From positions 1 to 64,000 of the forward strand of contig NZ_CABHOU010000052.1 in NCBI RefSeq assembly GCF_902168175.1: a DNA stretch of 64,000 nucleotides, read 5' to 3'. Shown here one piece after another: positions 31,578 through 40,297 of the stretch. A model generated the notes under the pieces. That model did no database searches. It saw nothing but the letters and a program-made list of their open reading frames with translations, and had not been told where the DNA came from. How positions within the stretch are numbered: the stretch's first letter is position 1; each line of letters starts with the position of its first letter. The stretch comes from an uncultured Chitinophaga sp. Its GTDB lineage: Bacteria > Bacteroidota > Bacteroidia > Chitinophagales > Chitinophagaceae. A program made the position numbers and the translations under genes.

Positions 31578-33191
31578 ATGAAGCAAATCATCACCATATC
31601 CGCCTGCGTGTTCATACTGGCCTCCTGTATGAACGGCGGTTCGAAAAGAGATCCGGGTGCAAAAGAATCGGTTGTACCCCGCAACTACAGCATCACTAAG
31701 GCAAATGCTTATAATGATATTTTTCTCGACAGCATGGCCCTGGAAAAATACATTAGCACCGAAAAACTGAACGATACCATCGGCAATGCGATGCGCAGTT
31801 TCTACAATGCGCGTAATTACCAGTTCGCCTGGTTCGCCTCCAACGGCCTTACCGAACAGGCCCTGGGCTTTCGTAGTTTGTACGATTACAGTAAGGACAG
31901 TACGGAAAGTAAAGCGCTGGAAGCAAAACTCGACGACCTCACCGGGGAAGACAGCCTCCATGTGAGTTCCACCGATGCTGGTTATATCAAAACTGAACTT
32001 CAGCTCACCCGCCGTTTCCTGCAATACGCGGAAGCAACTTTTGAAGATGAGAACATCCGCCGCGAACAGCTGGCGTATTTCATCCCCATCCGCAAACAAA
32101 AAATATTACCCCTGGCCGATAGCATACTGGCCGATAAAGAGAACCGCCGGTATGCCAAAAGCAACGGTAATTATGGAGAACTGAAAGAGCAATTGAAACA
32201 TTACCGCGATATTGCCCAAAAGGGCGGATGGCCTGCCATTACTACAGCGCCCAAACAACGGTTTAAGAAAGGTGATCAGTCGCCCGAAATAGCACAGGTG
32301 CGTAAACGCCTGTCCGTAACCGGCGAATTAAACGCACAGGATACCGCCGCCCTATTCGATGATGCGCTGGAAGCTGCCGTAAAAACCTTCCAGCAAAAAC
32401 ATGGTTACTCGCCCAGCGGCGTTATCAGCGATACGCTGATCAAACAGATGAATGTACCCGTACTTACACGCATCCAGCAGCTGCTCATTAATATGGAGCG
32501 TATGCGCTGGCTGCCTGCCAAACCAGAAGGTAAACTCATCGTGGTAAATATTCCGGAATTTATGGTGCATGTAACGGAAGGTGGCAAAAATGTATTTGAT
32601 ATGCCGGTGGTGGTAGGCAAGGAGGGGCATAGTACCACCATGTTCTACGGTGCCATGAACCAGGTGGTGTTCAGCCCGTACTGGAATGTGCCCGCAAGTA
32701 TCGTACGTAAGGAAATATTACCCGCACAGGGGCGTAACGGCGGTTATCTCGAAAAGAACAATATGGAGATCACGGGTGAACGTAATGGTTTGCCGGTAAT
32801 TCGCCAGAAGCCTGGCCCGAAAAACTCGCTGGGTAAAGTGAAGTTCCTGTTCCCCAACAGTTTTAATATCTACTTTCACGATACCCCTGCCAAAGACCTG
32901 TTTAGCCGCGACAACCGCGCCTACAGCCACGGCTGCATACGCCTGAGTGACCCGGCGAAGATGGCCAAGTATGTGCTGCAGGACAATAAGAACTGGCCGC
33001 CGCAGAAAATCGATAGCGCCATGAATGCTGGTAAAGAGAAGTTCGTGAAAATAAACGACCCGCTGCCGGTAATGATCACGTACTACACGGCATGGGTGGA
33101 TGATAACAGGACGCTGAACTTCCGTAGTGATATATACGGGCACGATGGGCAGATCGCCAGTAAAATGTTTGAAGATCCTCAACCTGAATAA
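31578..33191 (+). CDS. L,D-transpeptidase lipoprotein (YcbB/LdtD type)
   Basis: The 537-residue protein has a lipobox (ILASC near residue 15), an N-terminal scaffold domain, a peptidoglycan-binding helix bundle (about 230-300, VRKRLSVTGELN...FQQKHGYSPSGVI) and a YkuD catalytic domain (about 320-500) with the nucleophile in YSHGCIRLSDP. These enzymes make 3-3 crosslinks in peptidoglycan or attach proteins to it, in the periplasm. ATG 31578 is preferred over 31560 because the signal begins there. It is convergent with a second transpeptidase-fold gene across a shared terminator. Confidence 0.9.
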   Translation: MKQIITISACVFILASCMNGGSKRDPGAKESVVPRNYSITKANAYNDIFLDSMALEKYISTEKLNDTIGNAMRSFYNARNYQFAWFASNGLTEQALGFRSLYDYSKDSTESKALEAKLDDLTGEDSLHVSSTDAGYIKTELQLTRRFLQYAEATFEDENIRREQLAYFIPIRKQKILPLADSILADKENRRYAKSNGNYGELKEQLKHYRDIAQKGGWPAITTAPKQRFKKGDQSPEIAQVRKRLSVTGELNAQDTAALFDDALEAAVKTFQQKHGYSPSGVISDTLIKQMNVPVLTRIQQLLINMERMRWLPAKPEGKLIVVNIPEFMVHVTEGGKNVFDMPVVVGKEGHSTTMFYGAMNQVVFSPYWNVPASIVRKEILPAQGRNGGYLEKNNMEITGERNGLPVIRQKPGPKNSLGKVKFLFPNSFNIYFHDTPAKDLFSRDNRAYSHGCIRLSDPAKMAKYVLQDNKNWPPQKIDSAMNAGKEKFVKINDPLPVMITYYTAWVDDNRTLNFRSDIYGHDGQIASKMFEDPQPE

Positions 33192-33196
33192 AACAG

Positions 33197-33229
33197 AAAA
33201 GCCCCGCCATTTAACGGCGGGGCTTTTTC
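33197..33229. terminator. Terminator between the convergent L,D-transpeptidase genes
   Basis: AAAAGCCCCGCC pairs with GGCGGGGCTTTT, with a T run on the plus side and A run on the other, so it can act in both directions. Confidence 0.9.
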
Positions 33230-33245
33230 TTTACCCTTATGAAGA

Positions 33246-34010
33246 CTAGGAGTTCATCACTCCCTTAGTTAACTTGATGATTTTTGATTGTGCGATATAC
33301 CGTTTGTCCGAGCTGTAAAGAAACAGGCAGGAGCCATCTTTTATCGCTGTAATGATCTTTTTATGAACGTTGGTAGGAATAGCGGGGCAACCAAGGCTGC
33401 GGCCGATATAACCCTGGCTTTGTACCAGTTTCTCATTCACATAATCCGCACAGTGCATTACAATGCCGCGGCTCAGTGCATTATCATTTATTCCTTTTTC
33501 TTCTCCGTTAAGACGCAGTGAGTAACCATGTTCGCCCTTGTAAGTGCCGCCGGTTACATAAAAACCTAAGCTGCTTTTAAAGCTGTTCGGAGCATTGGAA
33601 AACGCTGTAGCCTGACCTTTTCCCGAGTTCCTGCCATGGGATACCAGCGTATTGTACAACAGTTTACCGTTTTGCAGATCGATCACAAACAGCCTCTTAT
33701 CGCTCGATGGACGGCTAAAATCTACGATCGTCAAAATATCTTCATTTTTGATCTTCCCTGCCTGTAACAGTTGTTCGTAACCCGCCAGCGCATAATCGAA
33801 TGCTTCCTGCGAAAGTCCCGCAGAATCGAGTGCAAGCTGGGTATACAGCGCAGCCATAGCAGATGTATGGGTGGCGGTCACTTCTTTGGCAGCCACCGGT
33901 GTTGCGGCAGCGTTTTTGTTACCATTCGAAGGCAGGTGAGTAGCAATTAGTAATGTAGCAAGTGTTGAAACAAAAATGGTCGATTTGATTGTGCGCAGAT
34001 TTAACTTCAT
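33246..34010 (-). CDS. Murein L,D-transpeptidase catalytic domain family protein (YkuD_2)
   Basis: The protein is 254 residues from ATG 34010, with a signal segment (TIKSTIFVSTLATLLIAT). The catalytic region contains LFVIDLQNGKLLYNTLVSHGRNSG, GYSLRLNGEEKGIND, VMHCADYVN and the Cys motif GRSLGCPAIP, as in the YkuD_2 family found in many Bacteroidota. The role is probably peptidoglycan processing. The 564 bases upstream to the S10 gene hold the word ATATTGTTCCACAGGTA, a diverged 29-bp repeat and an 11-bp tandem array. Confidence 0.85.
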   Translation of the reverse strand: MKLNLRTIKSTIFVSTLATLLIATHLPSNGNKNAAATPVAAKEVTATHTSAMAALYTQLALDSAGLSQEAFDYALAGYEQLLQAGKIKNEDILTIVDFSRPSSDKRLFVIDLQNGKLLYNTLVSHGRNSGKGQATAFSNAPNSFKSSLGFYVTGGTYKGEHGYSLRLNGEEKGINDNALSRGIVMHCADYVNEKLVQSQGYIGRSLGCPAIPTNVHKKIITAIKDGSCLFLYSSDKRYIAQSKIIKLTKGVMNS

Positions 34011-34085
34011 GCAAATAGGATTTTGTTTTGGTGAAAAAGATATGGTTCCTCGTGACTCCCCGTTATAACTCCTACTATAGCTTAA

Positions 34086-34102
34086 ATATTGTTCCACAGG
34101 TA
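34086..34102 (-). promoter_or_regulatory. Shared upstream word, copy A
   Basis: ATATTGTTCCACAGGTA occurs here and at 40087-40103, both upstream of minus-strand genes. A variant (TTGTGCCACAGTAT) lies upstream of the TPR gene near 41244. On the gene strand it reads TACCTGTGGAACAATAT. Confidence 0.35.
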
Positions 34103-34261
34103 CTTATAGCAGAGGTTAACTGCCAATCTTTAACGTTTTTGCAACATTGTTCATAAGGAAATGTTAACGAAAGCGCCATCGTGTCGTTGGATTTTCCTCC
34201 CTGTCATGTCATATGTGCAGGGAATAAAATATAGGTGAACCCGGCCTGATGTATCCATTAA

Positions 34262-34290
34262 GCCGCCGTTGCGTCGCACTCTTCAACTGC
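34262..34290 (-). repeat. Dispersed 29-bp palindromic repeat, copy 5 (minus orientation, diverged)
   Basis: It matches 24 of 29 positions of the reverse-complement copy at 51383. The CAACGGCGGC end is conserved. Confidence 0.65.
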
Positions 34291-34402
34291 AGGAAGAGGC
34301 TAGACATTGGATTTTCGGCATTTTCGACCACGCGGAAACAACAGTGGGAATAGGCATCTCCGGATTTTTAGCCGCCGAAAGCCTTACTGGGAGGCACCCA
34401 GG

Positions 34403-34446
34403 CCCTTTGCCTGCCCTTTAACTGCCCTTTGCCTGCCCTTTCCCTG
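34403..34446. repeat. 11-bp tandem repeat, four units
   Basis: Units CCCTTTGCCTG, CCCTTTAACTG, CCCTTTGCCTG, CCCTTTCCCTG follow each other without gaps. The 11-bp period equals that of the two arrays near 63.2-63.5 kb, although the unit sequences differ. Confidence 0.85.
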
Positions 34447-34618
34447 GCCTAAAATGTCGCATAGTGGATACACAAGTGGTCAACCGGCTTTCCCTTATCT
34501 AACCAAAATTATCCCCCACCATTACGATATTACCCAAATTAACCCTCCCATCCCTTTTTTCTCTTAAAATTCCATGAATCGCATTACTTTAAGCTCCAGA
34601 AAAACAGAATCTAAACAG

Positions 34619-36133
34619 ATGTATAAAAATCTAATCCTTTCCGGCCTTACCTGTTGTATGGTATTAACGGCCGTTGCGCAAAAGCAGCCTGTGGAAAAAG
34701 TGGAAGTTACCGCCAAACGCAGCCTCGATCTGGATGCTACCGTTACTACCCGGCACCAGGTGACGATTAAGGGCAAAAATGTGCCTTATAAGGCTGTTGC
34801 GGGTACTATCCCGGTTTGGGACAATGAAAGTAAGCCAATAGCGGGGGTGTTCTTCACCTACTACGAACGAACAGATATCCAGGATAAGGACGCCAGGCCA
34901 TTGGTAATCTCCTTTAACGGTGGCCCCGGCACCTCTGCTGTATGGATGGAAATTGGATATACAGGCCCCCGCATCCTTAAAATAGATGACGAAGGTTATC
35001 CTGTGCAACCTTATGGTATGCGCGATAATCCTAACTCTATACTCGATGTGGCAGATATCCTGTACATCGATCCGGTAAATACCGGCTTTTCCCGTCCGGC
35101 TAATAAAGATGTAGACGCGCCTGCCAACTTTTTTGGTGTGCAGCAGGACATCCGTTACCTGGCGGAGTGGATCAGTACATTTGTGAGCCGTTACAACCGC
35201 TGGGCTTCTCCTAAATTCCTGATCGGGGAAAGTTACGGTACTACCCGCGTATCGGGCCTGGCGCTGGAATTGCAGAATAATCAGTGGATGTACCTGAACG
35301 GTGTGGTACTGGTATCGCCTACCGAACTGGGTATCGACCGCGCAGGACCGGTGGATGCGGCCTTACGTATTCCGTATTACGCTGCTACGGCCTGGTATCA
35401 CAAAATGCAGGCACCTGATTTACAGCAAAAAGACCTGACGGCCATGTTGCCTGAAGTAGAAAGCTTTACCATCAACGAACTGCTGCCGGCTATTGCCAAA
35501 GGTGGCACGCTGGAAGAGGCGAAGCGGAAAGAAATTGCCGGCAAAATGGCGCGTTACATTGGTATCTCTGAAAAAATCATTCTTCAACATAACCTGAATA
35601 TACCTACAGGCTTTTTCTGGAAGGAACTGTTACGTGATAAAAGTTTTACGGTAGGTCGCCTTGATTCACGTTACCGGGGCATCGACAGGCAGGATGCGGG
35701 TACGGAGCCGGATTATAACGCCGAACTTACTTCCTGGCTGCACTCGTTTACACCGGCTATCAATATGTACCTGCGCGAAGAACTGGGGTATAAAACCGAC
35801 CTGAAATACTATATGTTCGGGCCTGTTCATCCATGGAACCGCGGCGGCGACCAAACGGGCGAAAACCTCCGACAGGCAATGGCGCAAAACCCTTACCTGC
35901 ACCTGTTGGTGCAGTCGGGCTATTACGATGGCGCCTGCGATTACTTCAACGCGAAATACAACATCTGGCAAATGGACCCGGGCGGTAAACTGAAAGACCG
36001 TATTTCCTGGGAAGGTTACCGCAGCGGACATATGATGTACCTGCGTAAAGACGACCTGGCGTCCAGCAACGAACACCTGCGGGAGTTCATTTTCAAATCA
36101 ATTCCCAAAGCAGGTACACCTGCGAAGTTCTAA
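34619..36133 (+). CDS. S10 family serine carboxypeptidase-like protein
   Basis: The protein is 504 residues from ATG 34619 with a signal peptide (NLILSGLTCCMVLTAVAQ). S10 motifs: NGGPGTSAVWMEIGYTGP (oxyanion region), GESYGTTR with the nucleophile Ser, CDYFNAKYN supplying Asp, and SGHMMYLR supplying His near the C-terminus. Bacterial S10-like enzymes are exported hydrolases with poorly known substrates. The gene has its own terminator. Confidence 0.92.
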   Translation: MYKNLILSGLTCCMVLTAVAQKQPVEKVEVTAKRSLDLDATVTTRHQVTIKGKNVPYKAVAGTIPVWDNESKPIAGVFFTYYERTDIQDKDARPLVISFNGGPGTSAVWMEIGYTGPRILKIDDEGYPVQPYGMRDNPNSILDVADILYIDPVNTGFSRPANKDVDAPANFFGVQQDIRYLAEWISTFVSRYNRWASPKFLIGESYGTTRVSGLALELQNNQWMYLNGVVLVSPTELGIDRAGPVDAALRIPYYAATAWYHKMQAPDLQQKDLTAMLPEVESFTINELLPAIAKGGTLEEAKRKEIAGKMARYIGISEKIILQHNLNIPTGFFWKELLRDKSFTVGRLDSRYRGIDRQDAGTEPDYNAELTSWLHSFTPAINMYLREELGYKTDLKYYMFGPVHPWNRGGDQTGENLRQAMAQNPYLHLLVQSGYYDGACDYFNAKYNIWQMDPGGKLKDRISWEGYRSGHMMYLRKDDLASSNEHLREFIFKSIPKAGTPAKF

Positions 36134-36134
36134 T

Positions 36135-36175
36135 AAAAAAAGCCCGCCGTCTGTTATAAACGCCGGGCTTTTTTT
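36135..36175. terminator. Terminator between the S10 and hybrid kinase genes
   Basis: AAAAAAAGCCCG pairs with CGGGCTTTTTTT around a 17-nt loop. It is symmetric enough to serve both convergent genes. Confidence 0.8.
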
Positions 36176-36185
36176 ATCCTGTTAT

Positions 36186-39100
36186 TCACACTGGGAATAT
36201 CATTTCAAACGTAGCCCCTTTTCCCGGTTCGCCCTTCGCGGCAATAATGCCATGATGGTTCTCCACTATCTTTTTACACAACGCCAGTCCGATTCCCGTT
36301 CCTTTATAGGTCTGTTTGTCGTTCAGGCGCTGGAAAATCACGAATATCTGCTGCGCATACTGCTGCTCAAAGCCAATACCATTATCTGCAAAGGATATTT
36401 GCGCATATTGTAACGCGGGATCTAACTTAGCATATCGTTTTATCTCGTCGGCAGGTAACATCCGTGAGTTGATATTGATTTCCGGTTGTTCTTTGTCGGC
36501 AAACTTCAATGCATTGCCCATCAGGTTGGCGAACAGCTGTTGCAGCTGTGTGGTAACACCTTTGATGACTGGCAGTTTAGCGATCTTTACCACCGCTTTC
36601 TTTTGCTCGATCAGCAGGTCGAAGTCGGTGGTCACGTTTTGGAGTATCTTGTTCAGATCTACGCTGGCCAGTTGTTCCGGCACTTTGCTGAGCCTTGAAT
36701 AGTGCAGCACATCACGAATCAGCGAAGCCATTCTGCGGGCGGAGTCGTTGATCTTTTCAAAGTATTGCCCGGCCACTTCTTTTTCTTCGAGATGTTCTTT
36801 CAGCAGCTCGGAAAATACCTGGATTTTGCGCAGCGGTTCCTGCAAATCGTGGCTGGCGATATAGGCAAATTGTTCCAGTTCGTGGTTCGATTTGAGCAGC
36901 AGTTCATTGCTGTGGTTGAGTTCCGACGTACGGTCGGTTACCTTTTTCTCCAGTTCGTCGGCACTGCTTTGGGCCAATTGTCTGGCCACTACCAGCTCTG
37001 TAACATCCTGCACCATCACTATTACATGTGTAACACGCCCGGTTTCGTCGGTTACCGGCTCGTAAACGCCGTTGTAATAGGCATTGCTCATATGGTCGAT
37101 GTTGCGGCTGTAAGTCACGATCTTCTCCTTCTCCTTAAGCCGTTTACCCGTATGCATCGCTTCGGATATCATCCTGTAGGGCGACTGATCGCCTATTTCA
37201 GGGAATATCTCCAGTAACGGTTTATTCACCACCTGTTCCTGTTTACGGTTCCAGAAGTTCAGCATGGCTTCATTGGCCAGCTCCACCACCAGTGGTTCTC
37301 CACGCATAATGGCTACCGGGAAAGGTGTATGGTTAAACAGGTTGCGGAGGTGTTGTTCTGTTTCCCTGCGTATGGTGGCAATTTTTATCTGCGCCTTGAT
37401 GCGTGCCTGTAACTCGCGGGCGGAAAAGGGTTTTACCACGTAATCGTCTGCCCCGATATCATACCCTTCTATCTTCGCTTCTTCGCCTGCCCGTGCGGAG
37501 AGAAGTATGACGGGCATGGATGCTGTAGAAGTGTTGCTTTTCAGGCGGTGTAACAGTTCAATGCCATCCATTACGGGCATCATCACATCCGAGAGTACAA
37601 GGTCGGGTGCTTCAATGGCTATTTTTTCGAGTGCCTGTTGCCCGTTCACTGCCGTGGTTACCCTGTAGTTTTTTTGCAGTAAACGCGCAATGTAATCGCG
37701 CATATCAATATTATCGTCCACCACCAGCACATGTGCCGGGGCCTGGATATTTGATATTATTTCCTGGGGTTGATGGGTGTGGGCATTTATCTTAGCCACT
37801 TCGCTGCCGGAGAGGCTCAGCACCTCGTTTACGTACATCTCGGGTAAGGTAGATTCGTAATCGGTTTGCTCCGTTTCAAATACGTGGCTGGGCGGCAGGT
37901 GTTCTTTGCCCAGTGGGATGGTGACCGTAAACAGACTGCCTTTGCCTACCTCGCTATCTACTTTAATTTTACCACCGTGCATGTTTACCAGCTCGCGCAC
38001 GAGTGAAAGACCAATCCCGGTACCTTCGTGCGTGCGCCCGGTAGCATTTTTTACCCGGTGGAAACGCTCGAACATCAGGGGTAGTTCTTCCTTCGGGATG
38101 CCGATGCCTGTATCCTGTACGCGTAGTACGGCCAGCCCGTTTTCCTCTGTGATTGTTATTTTGATAGTGCCTTTAAGTGTGTATTTAAACGCGTTTGAAA
38201 GCAGGTTCAACACGATCTTTTCCCACATCTGCCGGTCTACGTAAACCAGTTGCGACAGCGGGCCGCATTGCACTTCGAAGTTAAGTCCCGCATGCTGGAT
38301 AGCGGAACGGAAACTACCGGCAAGGTCGGTACTGAAGTTGCCCAGTTCCACCGGCGAAAACGATGCCTGCATCCTGTCTGATTCTATGCGGCTGAAGTCC
38401 AGCAATGTATTTACCAGCCGCAGTAAACGCAGGGCGTTGCGGTGAGTGGAGGTAATGTTGGCCTTATGAAGTTCAGGCAATACCTGTTGCGGATCATTCA
38501 GTAGTTCTTCCAGTGGCCCTAACATCAATGTAAGGGGCGTACGAAATTCGTGACTGATGTTGCTGAAGAAAGCTGTCTTGGCGCGGTCTATCTCCAGTAG
38601 TGCTTCGGTACGTTTGCGTTCTTCTTCGTAAGCCAGTACGTTCACGATTCCCGAAGCGATCTGGTCGGCCACCAGTTGCAGGAAGCCTGTGTATTTTTCG
38701 TCGGCTTTCCGGTAGGGGTTAAGACCTACCACCAGCGCAGCGAACGGGTATTTTTGTCCGGCCTGTATAATTGGCATTACCATTATTTGCCCAGGGCTTT
38801 TAGGCCAGTCGGTGCCTTTGGGTAATGGGCCAAAAATAGATTCAGCGTTGTCCAGTACAATGGGCTGGTTCAGTTTGCAGGCTTCTCCCAGTCGCCAGTT
38901 GTCGGTTTCGCCGTCACCCAGCCGCAGGTGTAATGGTGCTGCCCGGCCCGATAACTCGGCAGCGCTGCAACCTGCGAGGCGCGCTTCTGAGCAGTCGTTC
39001 TCGAAATGATATATCAGGCAAAAGGGGAAATCCTTTGCGTTTTGCTGTAGTACGGCCAGTGTTCTCTGGTAAGTTTCAGGAACGGTTTTGCTTTCCTGGA

Positions 39101-39629
39101 TGCTTTTGCCCAGGTCCTTGAGCGTACGCATTTCGCGTTCGCCGGTAATGCGCCGGGTATCTTCGGTATTGGCGCAAATGATACCATGCGGCATACCATC
39201 GTCGCCGGGAACGGGGCTATAGGAAAAGGTATAATAAGTTTCTTCCGGATAACCGTTACGTTCCATAATAAGCAGCAGCGCTTCATCGTAAGTGCCGATG
39301 TTTTTGCTGATTGCCATTTCTGCACGGGGCCCTGCATCATGCCATATTTCTTTCCATACTTCCGCGGCAGGCTGTCCCAGGGCAGCAGGGTGTTTACCGC
39401 CAATGATACTGATATAGGCGTCGTTATACAGGTTTGTTAATCCGGGCCCCCACCACACGAACATGGGTTGGGAGGAAGTAAGGATAATGCGTACGCAGGT
39501 ACGAAGGCTTTGCGGCCAGGTATCTACAGGCCCCAGTGGCGTTTGCGACCAGTCTTTACTCCTGATACGTTCTCCCAGTTCGCCGCCTCCGGTAAGAAAG
39601 CCGGGGATAGTCTGTTGCTCTGTATTCAT
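36186..39629 (-). CDS. Hybrid sensor histidine kinase with two kinase modules
   Basis: The 1147-residue soluble protein has an N-terminal PAS-like sensor (about 45-165), GAF domain (about 175-340), HisKA/HATPase (H-box FFSNISHEFRTPLTLMLGPL near 360; G boxes VQDTGIGIP and GTGIGLSL), receiver (about 655-770; VDDNIDMRDY, phospho-Asp in LVLSDVMMPVMDG), PAS (about 790-905), then a second HisKA/HATPase (H-box FAYIASHDLQEPLRK near 950; FADNGIGF, GTGIGLALC). No membrane segment is seen, so it senses cytoplasmic or diffusible signals. It overlaps the upstream response regulator gene by 4 bases (ATGA), so the two are coupled. Confidence 0.93.
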   Translation of the reverse strand: MNTEQQTIPGFLTGGGELGERIRSKDWSQTPLGPVDTWPQSLRTCVRIILTSSQPMFVWWGPGLTNLYNDAYISIIGGKHPAALGQPAAEVWKEIWHDAGPRAEMAISKNIGTYDEALLLIMERNGYPEETYYTFSYSPVPGDDGMPHGIICANTEDTRRITGEREMRTLKDLGKSIQESKTVPETYQRTLAVLQQNAKDFPFCLIYHFENDCSEARLAGCSAAELSGRAAPLHLRLGDGETDNWRLGEACKLNQPIVLDNAESIFGPLPKGTDWPKSPGQIMVMPIIQAGQKYPFAALVVGLNPYRKADEKYTGFLQLVADQIASGIVNVLAYEEERKRTEALLEIDRAKTAFFSNISHEFRTPLTLMLGPLEELLNDPQQVLPELHKANITSTHRNALRLLRLVNTLLDFSRIESDRMQASFSPVELGNFSTDLAGSFRSAIQHAGLNFEVQCGPLSQLVYVDRQMWEKIVLNLLSNAFKYTLKGTIKITITEENGLAVLRVQDTGIGIPKEELPLMFERFHRVKNATGRTHEGTGIGLSLVRELVNMHGGKIKVDSEVGKGSLFTVTIPLGKEHLPPSHVFETEQTDYESTLPEMYVNEVLSLSGSEVAKINAHTHQPQEIISNIQAPAHVLVVDDNIDMRDYIARLLQKNYRVTTAVNGQQALEKIAIEAPDLVLSDVMMPVMDGIELLHRLKSNTSTASMPVILLSARAGEEAKIEGYDIGADDYVVKPFSARELQARIKAQIKIATIRRETEQHLRNLFNHTPFPVAIMRGEPLVVELANEAMLNFWNRKQEQVVNKPLLEIFPEIGDQSPYRMISEAMHTGKRLKEKEKIVTYSRNIDHMSNAYYNGVYEPVTDETGRVTHVIVMVQDVTELVVARQLAQSSADELEKKVTDRTSELNHSNELLLKSNHELEQFAYIASHDLQEPLRKIQVFSELLKEHLEEKEVAGQYFEKINDSARRMASLIRDVLHYSRLSKVPEQLASVDLNKILQNVTTDFDLLIEQKKAVVKIAKLPVIKGVTTQLQQLFANLMGNALKFADKEQPEININSRMLPADEIKRYAKLDPALQYAQISFADNGIGFEQQYAQQIFVIFQRLNDKQTYKGTGIGLALCKKIVENHHGIIAAKGEPGKGATFEMIFPV

Positions 39630-40036
39630 GCTGGGGAAGGTGGCTTTTTATATTGATTAATCACTTGTTCAAGACGTTCAGAAAGTTGTTTAATACTGGG
39701 AGCCTTCACCACGTAATCTACCGCTCCCAAATTCCGGGTTTCCTCCATGTCGTGCGTTTCGGAAGATGTAGAATAAATGATAACAGGTACGCCCGACAGG
39801 TGGCGGAGTTTCTTCATTTCCACAAGCAGCTGTTTGCCCGCTACACGTGGCATGTTAAGGTCAAGAAAGATGAAGTCGGGAAGGATGCTCGCCTCTTCCG
39901 ATAATTTCCTTAACGCCTCCATACCATCCGTAAAGGCGATGTAATGTACTTGTTCGTTTATGCGTTTGATGGCCAGCGAGAAAAACTCCAGGTCATCGGC
40001 ATCATCGTCAATGAGCATGCATGTTAGCGGTTTCAA
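39626..40036 (-). CDS. Single-domain response regulator (Rcp1-like)
   Basis: The 136-residue receiver has acidic pocket IDDDADD (about 9-15), phospho-Asp in FIFLDLNMPRVAGKQLL (about Asp59), Thr/Ser in IIYSTSS and Lys in YVVKAPS. There is no output domain; such stand-alone receivers are common partners of phytochrome-like or hybrid kinases. It is the first gene of a two-gene operon with the hybrid kinase, overlapping it by 4 bases. Confidence 0.93.
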   Translation of the reverse strand: MKPLTCMLIDDDADDLEFFSLAIKRINEQVHYIAFTDGMEALRKLSEEASILPDFIFLDLNMPRVAGKQLLVEMKKLRHLSGVPVIIYSTSSETHDMEETRNLGAVDYVVKAPSIKQLSERLEQVINQYKKPPSPA

Positions 40037-40086
40037 GCCAATGAGGTTAAATGGTTAAGAGATAGATCTTATTAAAGGCATTGTGG

Positions 40087-40103
40087 ATATTGTTCCACAG
40101 GTA
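40087..40103 (-). promoter_or_regulatory. Shared upstream word, copy B, with palindrome
   Basis: ATATTGTTCCACAGGTA as at 34086. Here the surrounding bases 40082-40099 form the palindrome TGTGGA-TATTGT-TCCACA, about 50 bases upstream of the response regulator start. Confidence 0.4.
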
Positions 40104-40252
40104 TGTCTACATTCCGTCATTCCTGTTATGACATTAATAAGTAAATATCTAAATCTTACACTGTACTGCCACGGCATTCGCGCGTTTTTTGCAGACTGTG
40201 CAATTCTATTTTATTACAGTACATATTTTATACCGGGTTTCACATAAAAGAA

Positions 40253-40277
40253 ACAGGCAGCCGCAAAGGCTGCCTGT
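40253..40277 (-). terminator. Terminator of the TPR gene
   Basis: ACAGGCAGCC pairs with GGCTGCCTGT across 5 nt; on the minus strand it is followed by TTCTTTT. It lies just past the stop of the gene ending at 40298. Confidence 0.85.
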
Positions 40278-40297
40278 TAGTAGTGTATGATGGCTCC

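Noticed and set aside
34086-34102. Sigma-54 promoter (TGGAAC...GC)
   Set aside because: The TGG and GC elements do not keep the required -24/-12 spacing in the copies compared.
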